Made by a program: the position numbers and the translations under genes. This document shows positions 1 through 7,174 of a stretch of 21,791 nucleotides of DNA, piece by piece. This DNA comes from an uncultured Flavobacterium sp. GTDB taxonomy: Bacteria > Bacteroidota > Bacteroidia > Flavobacteriales > Flavobacteriaceae. The stretch's first letter is position 1; every line of letters starts with the position of its first letter. The notes under the pieces are model-generated. The model did no database searches. It worked only from the letters and a program-made list of their open reading frames with translations, and had not been told where the DNA came from. The DNA is taken from the NCBI RefSeq assembly GCF_946220915.1, contig NZ_CAMIHH010000051.1, forward strand, positions 1 through 21,791, given 5' to 3'.

Positions 1-377
1 AAATAAACGTTTGGTTTGGTGAAGAAAATCAAATTTTTGGTGCCATAATGCCATTATATGCCAATAAACCTTCACCCGAAAACATCCAATTTTTGGAGGA
101 TGCAGAAGTATATGCAATAGCCGTTAATGATTTAGAAAACTTATATAAACTGCATCCCGAACTGAACCTTATAGGCAGAAAAATTGCGGAAGAACTATGT
201 GTTGTCCTTGAAGACAGGATCACATCCTTGCTTACTGAAACTGCTCCAGAGCGTTATCAATCGCTTATCAAAGAACATCCCAACTTACAAAATCGGATTA
301 ATCTTGGTCACATTGCATCTTATGTGCGCGTAACGCAGGAAACTTTGAGCAGAATAAGAAACGCTAAACGATTTTGA
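1..377 (+). CDS. Crp/Fnr family transcriptional regulator, C-terminal part (5' end outside window)
   Basis: The frame is already open at base 3 and reads INVWFGEENQIFGAIMPLYA before the first ATG at 48, so that ATG is internal and the true start lies left of the window. The visible part starts in the cyclic-nucleotide-binding-type beta-barrel (FGEENQIFGAI resembles the 'GE..G' turn of these sensors). It continues into a long helix and ends in a short helix-turn-helix with the Crp-like phrase IASYVRVTQETLSRIR, whose last helix would read DNA. It ends at residue ~125 with no extra domain. Many flavobacterial members lack the cAMP-contacting residues and sense unknown signals. That cannot be judged here because most of the sensor is missing. 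It lies 59 nt upstream of the DUF6506-like gene on the same strand and may control it. The family is well supported; the ligand and targets are unknown. Confidence 0.85.
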   Translation, partial: INVWFGEENQIFGAIMPLYANKPSPENIQFLEDAEVYAIAVNDLENLYKLHPELNLIGRKIAEELCVVLEDRITSLLTETAPERYQSLIKEHPNLQNRINLGHIASYVRVTQETLSRIRNAKRF

Positions 378-436
378 TGTATATCAAAAAAAGCAATTTT
401 TTTAAATCTAAACTTTGCATCAATAATAATTGAAAT

Positions 437-1051
437 ATGCAAAGCAAAAAAATAGAAAATGTAAGGGCTATAAACAAAGCTATTATATATGAAGGTTATG
501 GTGCTGAACTTGGTAAAACAAAGTTTGTCAGGGAAAGCGCATCGGGCCGTTTAACTATTGTTGCCATCGGAACTCCATCCGAAGCATTGCCGGTAGCCAT
601 TGAGCTTGTAAATGAGGGCGTGGAACTTATTGAACTTTGTGGTTATATCCCACTAATTTGGAAAGTGAAGATTGGCGAAGCTATTGGATACAGAGCCAGG
701 GTTAGCTCGGTTACTTTCGGAATTGAATCACTGCTATTGGCTGCTGCTTTCGGTAAATCCTATGAAGAAGGCAATCCCCCTCATGAAGCATATATTATTT
801 TAGAGCACGGCAGCAATCCTGATAGGGACAGATTCGATAAAACATTCCATTTTCAACATACTACCTTTGTTCCCGTGCCGGATGAAGCAACAGGCTGTAA
901 AGTTGCGGCTGGACTTGCAGAGGCAGGTTTTGGGCTCATTGAATTATATGGAGGATTCACTACAGCAGGTGCAGCCGGAATAATAGAAGCAGTTGCTGGG
1001 CGTGTAGCAGTTGGCATTGGAAGTTTTATCCTGGAAGAAACGAGAGTATAG
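437..1051 (+). CDS. Tandem DUF6506-like protein (two repeated halves)
   Basis: This is a 204-residue soluble protein with no signal peptide. It seems to consist of two copies of one small alpha/beta unit. The first half has LTIVAIGTPSEALPVAIELV followed by EGVELIELCGY, the second has TTFVPVPDEATGCKVAAGLA followed by AGFGLIELYGGF. The second half, starting near EAYIILEHGSNPDRDRF (residue ~118), matches my recollection of the stand-alone DUF6506 family, including the IELYGGF and IIEAVAGRVAVGIGSF segments. The first half is more diverged: its equivalent of the GGF-TTAG stretch is GYIPLIWKVK. No enzymatic function is known to me for the family. The ATG at 437 follows an AT-rich leader containing AAACTTTG, one base off a Bacteroidota -7 box, about 25 nt upstream. 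It is probably cotranscribed with the VOC protein 30 nt downstream. The domain name comes from memory of the family, not a search. Confidence 0.75.
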   Translation: MQSKKIENVRAINKAIIYEGYGAELGKTKFVRESASGRLTIVAIGTPSEALPVAIELVNEGVELIELCGYIPLIWKVKIGEAIGYRARVSSVTFGIESLLLAAAFGKSYEEGNPPHEAYIILEHGSNPDRDRFDKTFHFQHTTFVPVPDEATGCKVAAGLAEAGFGLIELYGGFTTAGAAGIIEAVAGRVAVGIGSFILEETRV

Positions 1052-1081
1052 AATCATAATAAGTTGTAAATAATTAAAAGT

Positions 1082-1537
1082 ATGAAAAAGAAAAAAATTA
1101 ACTGGTTTGATAACGTAGAACACCGGCCACATCCACACCCTGGATTGAATTGGCTAACGACAACAATTAGTGTACCTGATGTTTCGAAAGCAATAGAATT
1201 TTACACAGAAGTCATGGAAATGGTTTGCATCTCCGAACTTGAAGACGAAAAAAATGGCGAGCTGTTGTTCGCGAGAATTCGCTATCGTGGAAACAATTTT
1301 GTATTGAATAAGGAGCATTGGGATTTTGAAGCGGTTGCGCCTACTACATCAAAACAAGGCCCTCCATTCGTATTTTATCTGTATGTAGATAATGTAAAAA
1401 CATTGGTGGAAGTTATAAGAAAAGACAAGCATGCCAAAATTTTAGCAGAACCTGAAATACAGTTTTGGGGCGACGTAAAAGCAAGAATTCAAGACCCGTT
1501 CGGTTACATTTGGGACTTAGCAGAAAAGGCAGGCTAA
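1082..1537 (+). CDS. VOC family protein (glyoxalase/bleomycin-resistance/dioxygenase superfamily)
   Basis: This is a 151-residue cytoplasmic protein with the paired beta-alpha-beta-beta-beta layout of vicinal-oxygen-chelate proteins. The first module begins at residue ~22 (LNWLTTTISVPDVSKAIEFY) and carries the usual 'D...A..FY...' helix. The second begins at ~95 (PPFVFYLYVDNVKTLVEVI) and ends in QDPFGYIWDLAEK, the classic superfamily ending, where W and the acidic residue sit near the metal site. Superfamily members include glyoxalase I, dioxygenases and drug-binding proteins. The substrate cannot be told from sequence, and a full set of metal ligands is not obvious. The N-terminal extension is lysine- and histidine-rich (MKKKKINW, then HRPHPHP). 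The gene lies 30 nt after the DUF6506-like gene on the same strand, most likely one operon. Confidence 0.85.
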   Translation: MKKKKINWFDNVEHRPHPHPGLNWLTTTISVPDVSKAIEFYTEVMEMVCISELEDEKNGELLFARIRYRGNNFVLNKEHWDFEAVAPTTSKQGPPFVFYLYVDNVKTLVEVIRKDKHAKILAEPEIQFWGDVKARIQDPFGYIWDLAEKAG

Positions 1538-1542
1538 AATAT

Positions 1543-1800
1543 TCAATTGTAATCCCTCATCGCCCACAAGTTTAAATACAATGGTTTCAAAAGCCGATTA
1601 ATCTTAGGATTATCAGCTTTTTGCTTTTGTGACTATACCAGATTATTCATTTCAATCTTGCTCGAATCAATCCGATTTCAGCTCATTGCTGACATTTTTA
1701 TTTTCCAATGCCAGGATAGATTGGCGGACACTTCCTTAAAGAACTGTTGGATTATGGTCAAAGATAGATTTTCACAACCGTATGATTAGTGGCAGACTCT
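1543..1800 (-). pseudogene. Possible decayed coding remnant in the 1538-1860 gap
   Basis: No intact gene lies in 1538-1917. On the minus strand, short protein-like stretches appear in two frames but are broken by stops. One frame gives NPKINRLLKPLYLNLWAMRD near 1548-1610, preceded by two in-frame stops. Another gives RQSILALENKNVSNELKSD near 1660-1720, followed by stops. This pattern would fit an eroded gene, but I do not recognise the family and chance is not excluded. The opposite strand has an open but start-less 79-codon frame (1553-1789) rich in F, C, I and L, which reads like an antisense shadow. Confidence 0.22.
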
Positions 1801-1861
1801 GCACTACGATACCTCACAATGAAGTTCAAATTCATAATGTATTTGACTTTTCTTTCCAATA

Positions 1862-1902
1862 AAAATGCCCCCAAATAGTGTCTAACTTTTTGGGGGCATT
1901 TT
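1862..1902. terminator. Strong bidirectional hairpin terminator
   Basis: A perfect 14-bp stem (AAAATGCCCCCAAA pairing with TTTGGGGGCATTTT) flanks a 13-nt loop. The arms carry A runs on one side and T runs on the other, so it can stop transcription in both directions. It sits between the VOC gene (plus) and the end of the delta-60 repeat gene (minus), which are convergent. The loop plus right arm (GTGTCTAACTTTTTGGGGG) also resembles an insertion-sequence end; see findings. Confidence 0.8.
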
Positions 1903-1917
1903 ATTAAGGGGCTTTTG

Positions 1918-4900
1918 TTATTGCTTAAGGAAGTTAAACGTTTCAGTACCCTGATCCGATAATAGGGTCAGATAATATTGGCCCTGGGACAGGTTAGAGA
2001 TATCCAAAACCGAAAGATTTCCTGCATTTGGCTTAACCAAAACAAGTTGGCCGAGCGCATTGTAAACGCTAACAGAATGCAAAAGGACCGCGCCATTTTT
2101 GACAATGTTCAATTCCGTTGTGGCGGGATTTGGGTAAATGGTGAACCACGCTGTTTTCGAAAAATCCTTTACCTCCAAAGGTGCCTGGACAACAGTATTG
2201 GCCGTATTGGTATTGATGGCGGCATTGTAATCAAAATAAATGCTTGCGGCATTGCTAAAGATATCGCCCGCCACCAGCGAGGTTTTCGTTTTTATTTTGA
2301 AGGCCACATAACCGTCGTTATTGGCATCGTCGAACGGAAGATTGATGTTGTCAAATACAAATTGCACACGGCCGGACTGGATTCTGGTTGTAAACAAATG
2401 GCTTCCGCTGACGGGTGTCAAAGACGACAGGTCAAACTTGTCTGTATCGATCAAATCTTCTACAACCACATTCTGCGCAGCAAAAGTTCCGGTATTTTCA
2501 AAACGGATCACATAATGAACAAATTCCCCAACCTTCTCAACCGGGATTTTATCGCCTTCCAGGCAGGTTTTATCGTTCGGATCATAAGAATTAAAAACGG
2601 TTTGGTTGAAAATGAAAGTATTATCTGCCGGCGTTTCATCCGTCGCAGCATAAGAAACATCTGTGGTAAAATCAAGCAACATGCCTGCATTGATCGGTGG
2701 GGTTTCGGTGGGGCTGTTCAGGTTTAGGATGAATGTAAACTCTTTCGATTCAAAAGGCTGCATACCCGAAAAATTCCAGCTTAGCGAATTGGACGTTTGC
2801 GAATCGACTGCCGGAGTGCCAGAAACAAAATCAGTGACGATGCCATTAAATGAAAGATTTACAGTTCCTGATTCCACTTGGTTGCCTTTGTTGTGGCAAA
2901 CAATTTTATAATTGGCATCAAAGCCGGGCCGTGCGGTATTCAGCGGCAGCAAAGTGATTTCAAGGTCGTGGTGCGTGCCATTAGCGCTAATGCAAAAATC
3001 CTGTGAAAAAGGACTGGCCTGCGTGGGAAAATTAACAGATGCACTGGCCGGCATACTGCTTAAAAAGGCGTTGTTCTCAAAAACTGGCGTTATGGTAAAA
3101 TTGCCAGGGGGCACCGAGATGGCGTAGTTTCCGGTAACATCAGGGATAAAATCCATGCCGCCGTCAGCCGAAGCCACGTGTAGCTTCATATTAGGGAAAA
3201 CAGGATCTGCGGCATCGCAACTGTTATTATCGGCATCAAGCTTGCTCTGGCCCTGGATCACAAAACTCTGGTTGCCTGTTAAACGAACCGATCCGTTGCA
3301 CAAAATATCATTGTACCTGGTAAATTCCCCGGCAACAATTATTCTGCCGTCTTCCTGGAGCAATATTGAATTTACCTCGCCGCCTGTAAAGCCGCTACCG
3401 GTGTCAAAAGTGGCATCAAGCGTTCCGTCGCTATTGAACCTTTTAACTTCGCAATCAGCTGTAGTATATTGCTGTGGCTGTTGGATGATTAGGATTTTGT
3501 TGTCCGGCTGCACTACGACTTGCCGTGGATACCTATTGGTTGTAGACAGGTCTTTAACAAACGAATCATCGAGGCTGCCATCGCTGTTGAGCCTGGCGAG
3601 GTTAAAACTACCTGTACCGAGATTATTATAAAGCACCTTACCGCCAATGATAATCTTTCCATCTGACTGCAGATCCAAAGCACTGACATACGAATAAAGC
3701 CCTGAAGCATTAAAGCTGGCATCAAGGCTTCCGTCTGGATTTAACCGGGCAACCCTGCCTGCGGGTGCATTCATATAATTTGAAAAGTTGCCTGCCACAA
3801 GAATCTGCCCGTTGTCCAGCAATTTCAGGGCATAAATTGCTGCGTCAAAATCAGCGTTTTCCTGAAAGCTATCATCAAGTGAACCATCTGTATTAAGCCT
3901 TCTTATACGTGTCCCGTAGGCGATGAGCAGTTTGCCGTCAGGAAGGGCCAGCATGGATCGGATATCATAGCTAAAATAAAAGTTAAAAGTTGTATCTAAT
4001 GAAAAATCTGTATTGTACCGGATCAGCTTAAACTGTTGCGTATTCCCATTTACGACATAATATTCTTGTAAAACCACTAGTTTGCCATCTGGCATGAACA
4101 CGCCGTCCCGAAAGAAATTCTTATCGCCTTCCGGCTCAGCCAGCGCTGAAATTTCAGGGCCGGTAAACAAATTATTGTTGTATGACAGCGTTCCATTTCC
4201 GTAAATGCGCTTGATACCATTGTGGTACTTGCGGTTGCCCCGGTTTTGGATTTTTCCTAAAATCAGGAATTCATCGTCAGTCTTTTGCAGGATTTTCTTT
4301 CCACCGTAATGTGTGGTCTTTTGCTCCCCGGTTTTAAGGTTTCCCTGAAGATCCAGGTGGATGAATTTGTAATATGTAAAAACCTGGTTGTCAATGGTTC
4401 TTTGCACGCGCATTCTTGCAACGACTTCATTAGTGCCAGAGGCTTTGAAAGTCTCCAGAAAAGTATTGGGTTCTAGCGCTATAGTATACGTTTCCTGAAC
4501 TATGCCGTTAGCATCGGTATGGATCATTTGAGTAGTAGACATATGCGGCCTGATAATCACCAGCGTTTCATCTTCTTGCAGCATAGAAGTTCCTTCTGGT
4601 AACAAGGAACTTCCCATGGGCGGGGTGAAGGTTGTGTCGCGTGTGCCATTGGCGTTAAGCCTTACCAAGCCTTTGACATTGAAAGAATTGAATTTACTGA
4701 AGCAGCCGGTAACCAGGATCTTACCCGTTTGCAGTACTTGAATATTATATCCGGAAGTAGAACAAAGGTTTGAAAACCCGGCGCCTGTGTTAAATGTCGA
4801 ATCTGCAGCACCCGATTCGAGATAGCGCTTAAGGTTGATTTGAACATTATTCCCGGAGCCGCTGCGGCCTAGCGCCAGCACTTTACCATCAGGCTGAACC

Positions 4901-5526
4901 GCAACAGCATCGATATTCTTTTCGCCAGTGGTTTCAAAAGACGTGTCTACCGAACCGTCGGCGTTAAGCCTCATCAAATCTACAACCAGAAAGCCAATGC
5001 CGACTTTTTGGATGAAGAAACTGCCGCCCACCAGAATTTTTCCATCAGGCTGAACCACGATGCTATTGATCTTCGTAATGGTAAAATTGGTGAAACCGGA
5101 ACTATTGAACTGAAACGTGTTGTCAAGGGTTCCGTTGTTGTTGAGCCTGGTAAGTTTTTGAATTGAACTACCATTATAGGTGGTAAAATTACCGCCTACC
5201 AGCACTTTATCATCAGGTTGCAGGGCAACAGCGGTAGCATGGCTGTTAAAACCGCTTCCCTGCACAAATGCTTCATCCACTGAAAGATCTTTGTTCAGGC
5301 AAATAAATCGACCCGGAAGTGGTATTTGCTGGTCATCGTTATAGGCATTGTAAGAGTACATTCCCGCGATAACGACCTTTCCGGTGGAAAGCACTTCAAA
5401 TTGCAAGGGCGTATTTTGCAATTGCGGTACATAATCCCGGAATTCAAAAGTCGGATCAATGGAAGCCGGATCCTGCGCATTGGCAAAACTAAAAACCAGC
5501 AGCAACAAATAGTAGATTTTTTTCAT
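1918..5526 (-). CDS. Secreted delta-60 repeat protein with T9SS type A sorting domain
   Basis: The start chosen is the ATG at 5526, which opens directly into a signal peptide (MKKIYYLLLLVFSFANAQ, cleavage after NAQ). The frame extends 21 nt further to a TTG, but that would put seven polar residues before the signal. From residue ~100 to ~745 come about ten to twelve delta-60 type repeats. Each has a core like QPDGKILVGGSF, a variable part, and RLNADGSVDTSF; they resemble blades of a beta-propeller. Residues ~750-1125 hold beta-rich domains, including YDPNDK (~981) and HYVIRFENTGTFAAQNVVV, a DUF11/DUF7619-like module common just before sorting tails. The last ~75 residues (FTIYPNPATTELN to FNFLKQ) are a T9SS C-terminal domain, so the product should cross the outer membrane and be surface-anchored or released. 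A -7 box TATATTTG lies at 5545-5552. The substrate or ligand is unknown. Confidence 0.9.
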   Translation of the reverse strand: MKKIYYLLLLVFSFANAQDPASIDPTFEFRDYVPQLQNTPLQFEVLSTGKVVIAGMYSYNAYNDDQQIPLPGRFICLNKDLSVDEAFVQGSGFNSHATAVALQPDDKVLVGGNFTTYNGSSIQKLTRLNNNGTLDNTFQFNSSGFTNFTITKINSIVVQPDGKILVGGSFFIQKVGIGFLVVDLMRLNADGSVDTSFETTGEKNIDAVAVQPDGKVLALGRSGSGNNVQINLKRYLESGAADSTFNTGAGFSNLCSTSGYNIQVLQTGKILVTGCFSKFNSFNVKGLVRLNANGTRDTTFTPPMGSSLLPEGTSMLQEDETLVIIRPHMSTTQMIHTDANGIVQETYTIALEPNTFLETFKASGTNEVVARMRVQRTIDNQVFTYYKFIHLDLQGNLKTGEQKTTHYGGKKILQKTDDEFLILGKIQNRGNRKYHNGIKRIYGNGTLSYNNNLFTGPEISALAEPEGDKNFFRDGVFMPDGKLVVLQEYYVVNGNTQQFKLIRYNTDFSLDTTFNFYFSYDIRSMLALPDGKLLIAYGTRIRRLNTDGSLDDSFQENADFDAAIYALKLLDNGQILVAGNFSNYMNAPAGRVARLNPDGSLDASFNASGLYSYVSALDLQSDGKIIIGGKVLYNNLGTGSFNLARLNSDGSLDDSFVKDLSTTNRYPRQVVVQPDNKILIIQQPQQYTTADCEVKRFNSDGTLDATFDTGSGFTGGEVNSILLQEDGRIIVAGEFTRYNDILCNGSVRLTGNQSFVIQGQSKLDADNNSCDAADPVFPNMKLHVASADGGMDFIPDVTGNYAISVPPGNFTITPVFENNAFLSSMPASASVNFPTQASPFSQDFCISANGTHHDLEITLLPLNTARPGFDANYKIVCHNKGNQVESGTVNLSFNGIVTDFVSGTPAVDSQTSNSLSWNFSGMQPFESKEFTFILNLNSPTETPPINAGMLLDFTTDVSYAATDETPADNTFIFNQTVFNSYDPNDKTCLEGDKIPVEKVGEFVHYVIRFENTGTFAAQNVVVEDLIDTDKFDLSSLTPVSGSHLFTTRIQSGRVQFVFDNINLPFDDANNDGYVAFKIKTKTSLVAGDIFSNAASIYFDYNAAINTNTANTVVQAPLEVKDFSKTAWFTIYPNPATTELNIVKNGAVLLHSVSVYNALGQLVLVKPNAGNLSVLDISNLSQGQYYLTLLSDQGTETFNFLKQ

Positions 5527-5544
5527 GGAATAAGAATTTGCTTC

Positions 5545-5552
5545 CAAATATA
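5545..5552 (-). promoter_or_regulatory. Bacteroidota -7 promoter element
   Basis: On the minus strand this reads TATATTTG, an exact TAnnTTTG match ending 18 nt before the ATG at 5526. No convincing TTTG -33 element is seen at the usual spacing. It supports the ATG at 5526 rather than the upstream TTG, because the TTG would overlap the promoter box. Confidence 0.5.
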
Positions 5553-5704
5553 ATTATAATTTGTATTGAATTGCGAGCCAATGAATTATTCTTGCTAAGT
5601 TTCCGAATCAAATGTAAAAGTAAATCCACACATCGTTGCAAGCAAACTTTTAGAGCCTTAGTATTTATCAGCAATGCAGGTTCAAAAATTGTGCTGTAGA
5701 TACC

Positions 5705-5733
5705 ACAACGCCATTGGGATTCAATGGCGTTGT
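5705..5733. repeat. Perfect 12-bp inverted repeat (hairpin) after the SDR gene
   Basis: ACAACGCCATTG and CAATGGCGTTGT flank a 5-nt loop, giving a strong hairpin about 70 nt beyond the SDR stop codon. No clear T run follows on either strand, so it is an imperfect intrinsic terminator. It could instead protect the 3' end of the SDR message. The rest of 5548-5804 shows no gene. Confidence 0.6.
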
Positions 5734-5804
5734 TAATGTAAATACCTAAAATATTGTATCTGTTACTACTTTTGATAAGTTCATCATTTATTATTTTGTG
5801 GTTG

Positions 5805-6587
5805 TTATATAGTGGGTATGGTTCCACCATCAATTACAAATTCCGTCCCTGTAAGATAGGTTGCCCTCGGCGAAACCAAAAAGCCTACCAATTCTGCGAC
5901 TTCTTCGGGCTCTGCAGGTCTTCCAAAGGGTATGCCTCCCAAAGCATTCATGACATTTTGCTCAGCCTGCTCAACAGAAATAGCTGAACCCTGGGCCATT
6001 CTCTCCAGCCATGCGGTGACATTTTCCGTCCGGATCCATCCAGGAGAAACAGTCAGCACCCGAACACCTTTGGGCGAAACTTCATTCGATAAACTTTTAC
6101 TATAATTTCTTAATCCTGCTTTGGCGGCTGCATAGGGCAGGGTAGAGTCATATAGGGGGAGTTTGCCCTGGATGGACGCTATGTGAATGATAACACCACT
6201 TTTTTGACCTATCATTTGTGGTAAAAATCCCCTGTCCAGCCGAACTGGCGCTAGCAGATTGGCTTGTAGGGTTGACAGCCAATCTTCATCATTTAACGCG
6301 CTAAAGCCGCCGGCAGGTGTTGTTGAAGACCCCAGATTGTTCACGAGTATATCCAGTCTTCCATATGTTGAAAGAACTTCATTGACAAGCTTTTGTGCAT
6401 CTTCCGCATTACTCAAATCGGAAGGAATAAAATGCAGCTTGCTGTTTTCGTCCTCCGGAAAGTTTCTGGCGGTAATGATTACTGTTGCTCCTGCCTGAAG
6501 GAGCCTTTCAGCAATTGCCCTGCCGGCTCCTTTTGTCCCACCTGTAACTAAGGCAATCTTGCCAGATAATTCGTTTTGATAATTCAT
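5805..6587 (-). CDS. SDR family NAD(P)-dependent oxidoreductase
   Basis: This 260-residue protein is a classical short-chain dehydrogenase/reductase. The Rossmann nucleotide-binding motif TGGTKGAG is at residues 15-22, and NNLG at 83-86 is a variant of the usual NNAG. The catalytic residues are N110, S138 (in HIASIQGK), Y152 and K156 (YAAAK). The SPGWIRTE segment follows, and the C-terminal TGTEFVIDGG is typical of the fold. Length is normal for the class. The residue after the second beta strand is R41 in TARN, which would favour NADPH, though this is an inference. The substrate cannot be read from sequence. It is divergent from an HxlR regulator across a 137-nt gap, an arrangement seen for redox-responsive SDRs, and the ATG at 6587 fits the family's N-terminus. 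Confidence 0.93.
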   Translation of the reverse strand: MNYQNELSGKIALVTGGTKGAGRAIAERLLQAGATVIITARNFPEDENSKLHFIPSDLSNAEDAQKLVNEVLSTYGRLDILVNNLGSSTTPAGGFSALNDEDWLSTLQANLLAPVRLDRGFLPQMIGQKSGVIIHIASIQGKLPLYDSTLPYAAAKAGLRNYSKSLSNEVSPKGVRVLTVSPGWIRTENVTAWLERMAQGSAISVEQAEQNVMNALGGIPFGRPAEPEEVAELVGFLVSPRATYLTGTEFVIDGGTIPTI

Positions 6588-6724
6588 CGTATATTATATT
6601 TTTAAAATTTCCTTGTACAAATCTCGGGAGTACATTAGTTCCTCACAAGTACGGATTTACGATTCATATACGGATAAATTTATCCCCTATTGCACAGGTT
6701 GGCACATACGTGTAACTTTACGGT
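6588..6724. promoter_or_regulatory. Divergent SDR/HxlR promoter region with candidate operator repeats
   Basis: The plus-strand HxlR promoter is plausible: TTG at 6690-6692, then 20 nt, then TAACTTTA at 6713-6720 (one base off TAnnTTTG), only 4 nt before the ATG at 6725. On the minus strand the SDR has TTG, 20 nt and GAGATTTG, a weak -7 box. TACGGAT occurs twice as a direct repeat (6650-6656 and 6669-6675), and GTACAA/GTACAT/AGTACG motifs lie between 6614 and 6653. These are candidate binding sites for the HxlR dimer. Assignment as operators is inference. Confidence 0.4.
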
Positions 6725-7078
6725 ATGTATGAGAGAAAGATAAAGCCGAACCTTAATTGCGGACTTGACCTGATAGGCGAGGTGCTATACGGTAAATGGA
6801 AAATACGTTTGCTTTGGTTTATTGATCAGGGACATAAGCGGCCAAGTGAGCTGCAACGTAAAATACCGGATGCTTCACGCAGGGTTTTAAATATGCAGCT
6901 AAAAGAACTGGAAGACCATGAGCTTGTATCAAAAGTCATTTACCCGGTCGTTCCGCCAAAAGTAGAATATAGCCTTACCGAATTTGGCAAGACATTAGTC
7001 CCCGTGATTTCCTTATTAGGCCAATGGGGCGACCAGCACGAAGACCGTTTGCGTAATGTGATCTTGAAACAAATGTAA
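6725..7078 (+). CDS. HxlR family winged helix-turn-helix transcriptional regulator
   Basis: This 117-residue DNA-binding protein matches the HxlR layout. An N-terminal cysteine lies in NCGLDLIGEVLYGKWK (C12, GKWK at 23-26), followed by a recognition region with RPSELQRKIPDASRRVLNMQ (~38-57), the dimer-facing 'LKELEDHELV' helix, and a wing with YPVVPPKVEYSLTEFGK. The single conserved N-terminal Cys is used in several relatives to sense electrophiles, aldehydes or disulfide stress. That role is family knowledge, not shown here. It is divergent from the SDR oxidoreductase and is its most likely regulator. The putative -7 box ends 4 nt before the ATG, so the message may be nearly leaderless. A hairpin terminator follows at 7118. 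Confidence 0.92.
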   Translation: MYERKIKPNLNCGLDLIGEVLYGKWKIRLLWFIDQGHKRPSELQRKIPDASRRVLNMQLKELEDHELVSKVIYPVVPPKVEYSLTEFGKTLVPVISLLGQWGDQHEDRLRNVILKQM

Positions 7079-7117
7079 GCCCTGGTTTGGATGATAGCTC
7101 ATAATACCTGTAATTAG

Positions 7118-7143
7118 AAACCCCTCAGTTTCCTTAGGGGTTT
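7118..7143. terminator. Hairpin terminator between HxlR and the T9SS repeat gene
   Basis: The 8-bp stem AAACCCCT / AGGGGTTT has a 10-nt loop. It sits between two convergent genes (HxlR on plus, the gene ending at 7175 on minus). The terminal A and T runs are short, so efficiency may be moderate. Confidence 0.65.
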
Positions 7144-7174
7144 ATATCATTTGCTCACACTTACTGATTTATTG

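Noticed and set aside
1553..1789. A 79-codon plus-strand open frame in the first gap
   Set aside because: It has no start codon context and is rich in F, C, I and L, typical of the antisense of a decayed gene.
1978..2727. A 249-codon plus-strand frame inside the delta-60 gene
   Set aside because: It is fully antisense to a gene with clear sorting tail and signal peptide, and its composition lacks any domain. Similar long antisense frames at 7637-8203, 10139-10597, 10727-11338, 15360-16061 and 15815-16555 were rejected for the same reason.
1918..5526. CRISPR-like or DNA repeat array in the delta-60 gene
   Set aside because: The repeats are protein-level only. The DNA of the units differs too much, and there are no regular spacers.
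5489..5833. A 114-codon minus-strand frame across the end of the SDR gene and the start of the delta-60 gene
   Set aside because: It overlaps both flanking genes, lacks a promoter or family resemblance, and its composition (I, L, N, S rich) fits AT-rich non-coding DNA.
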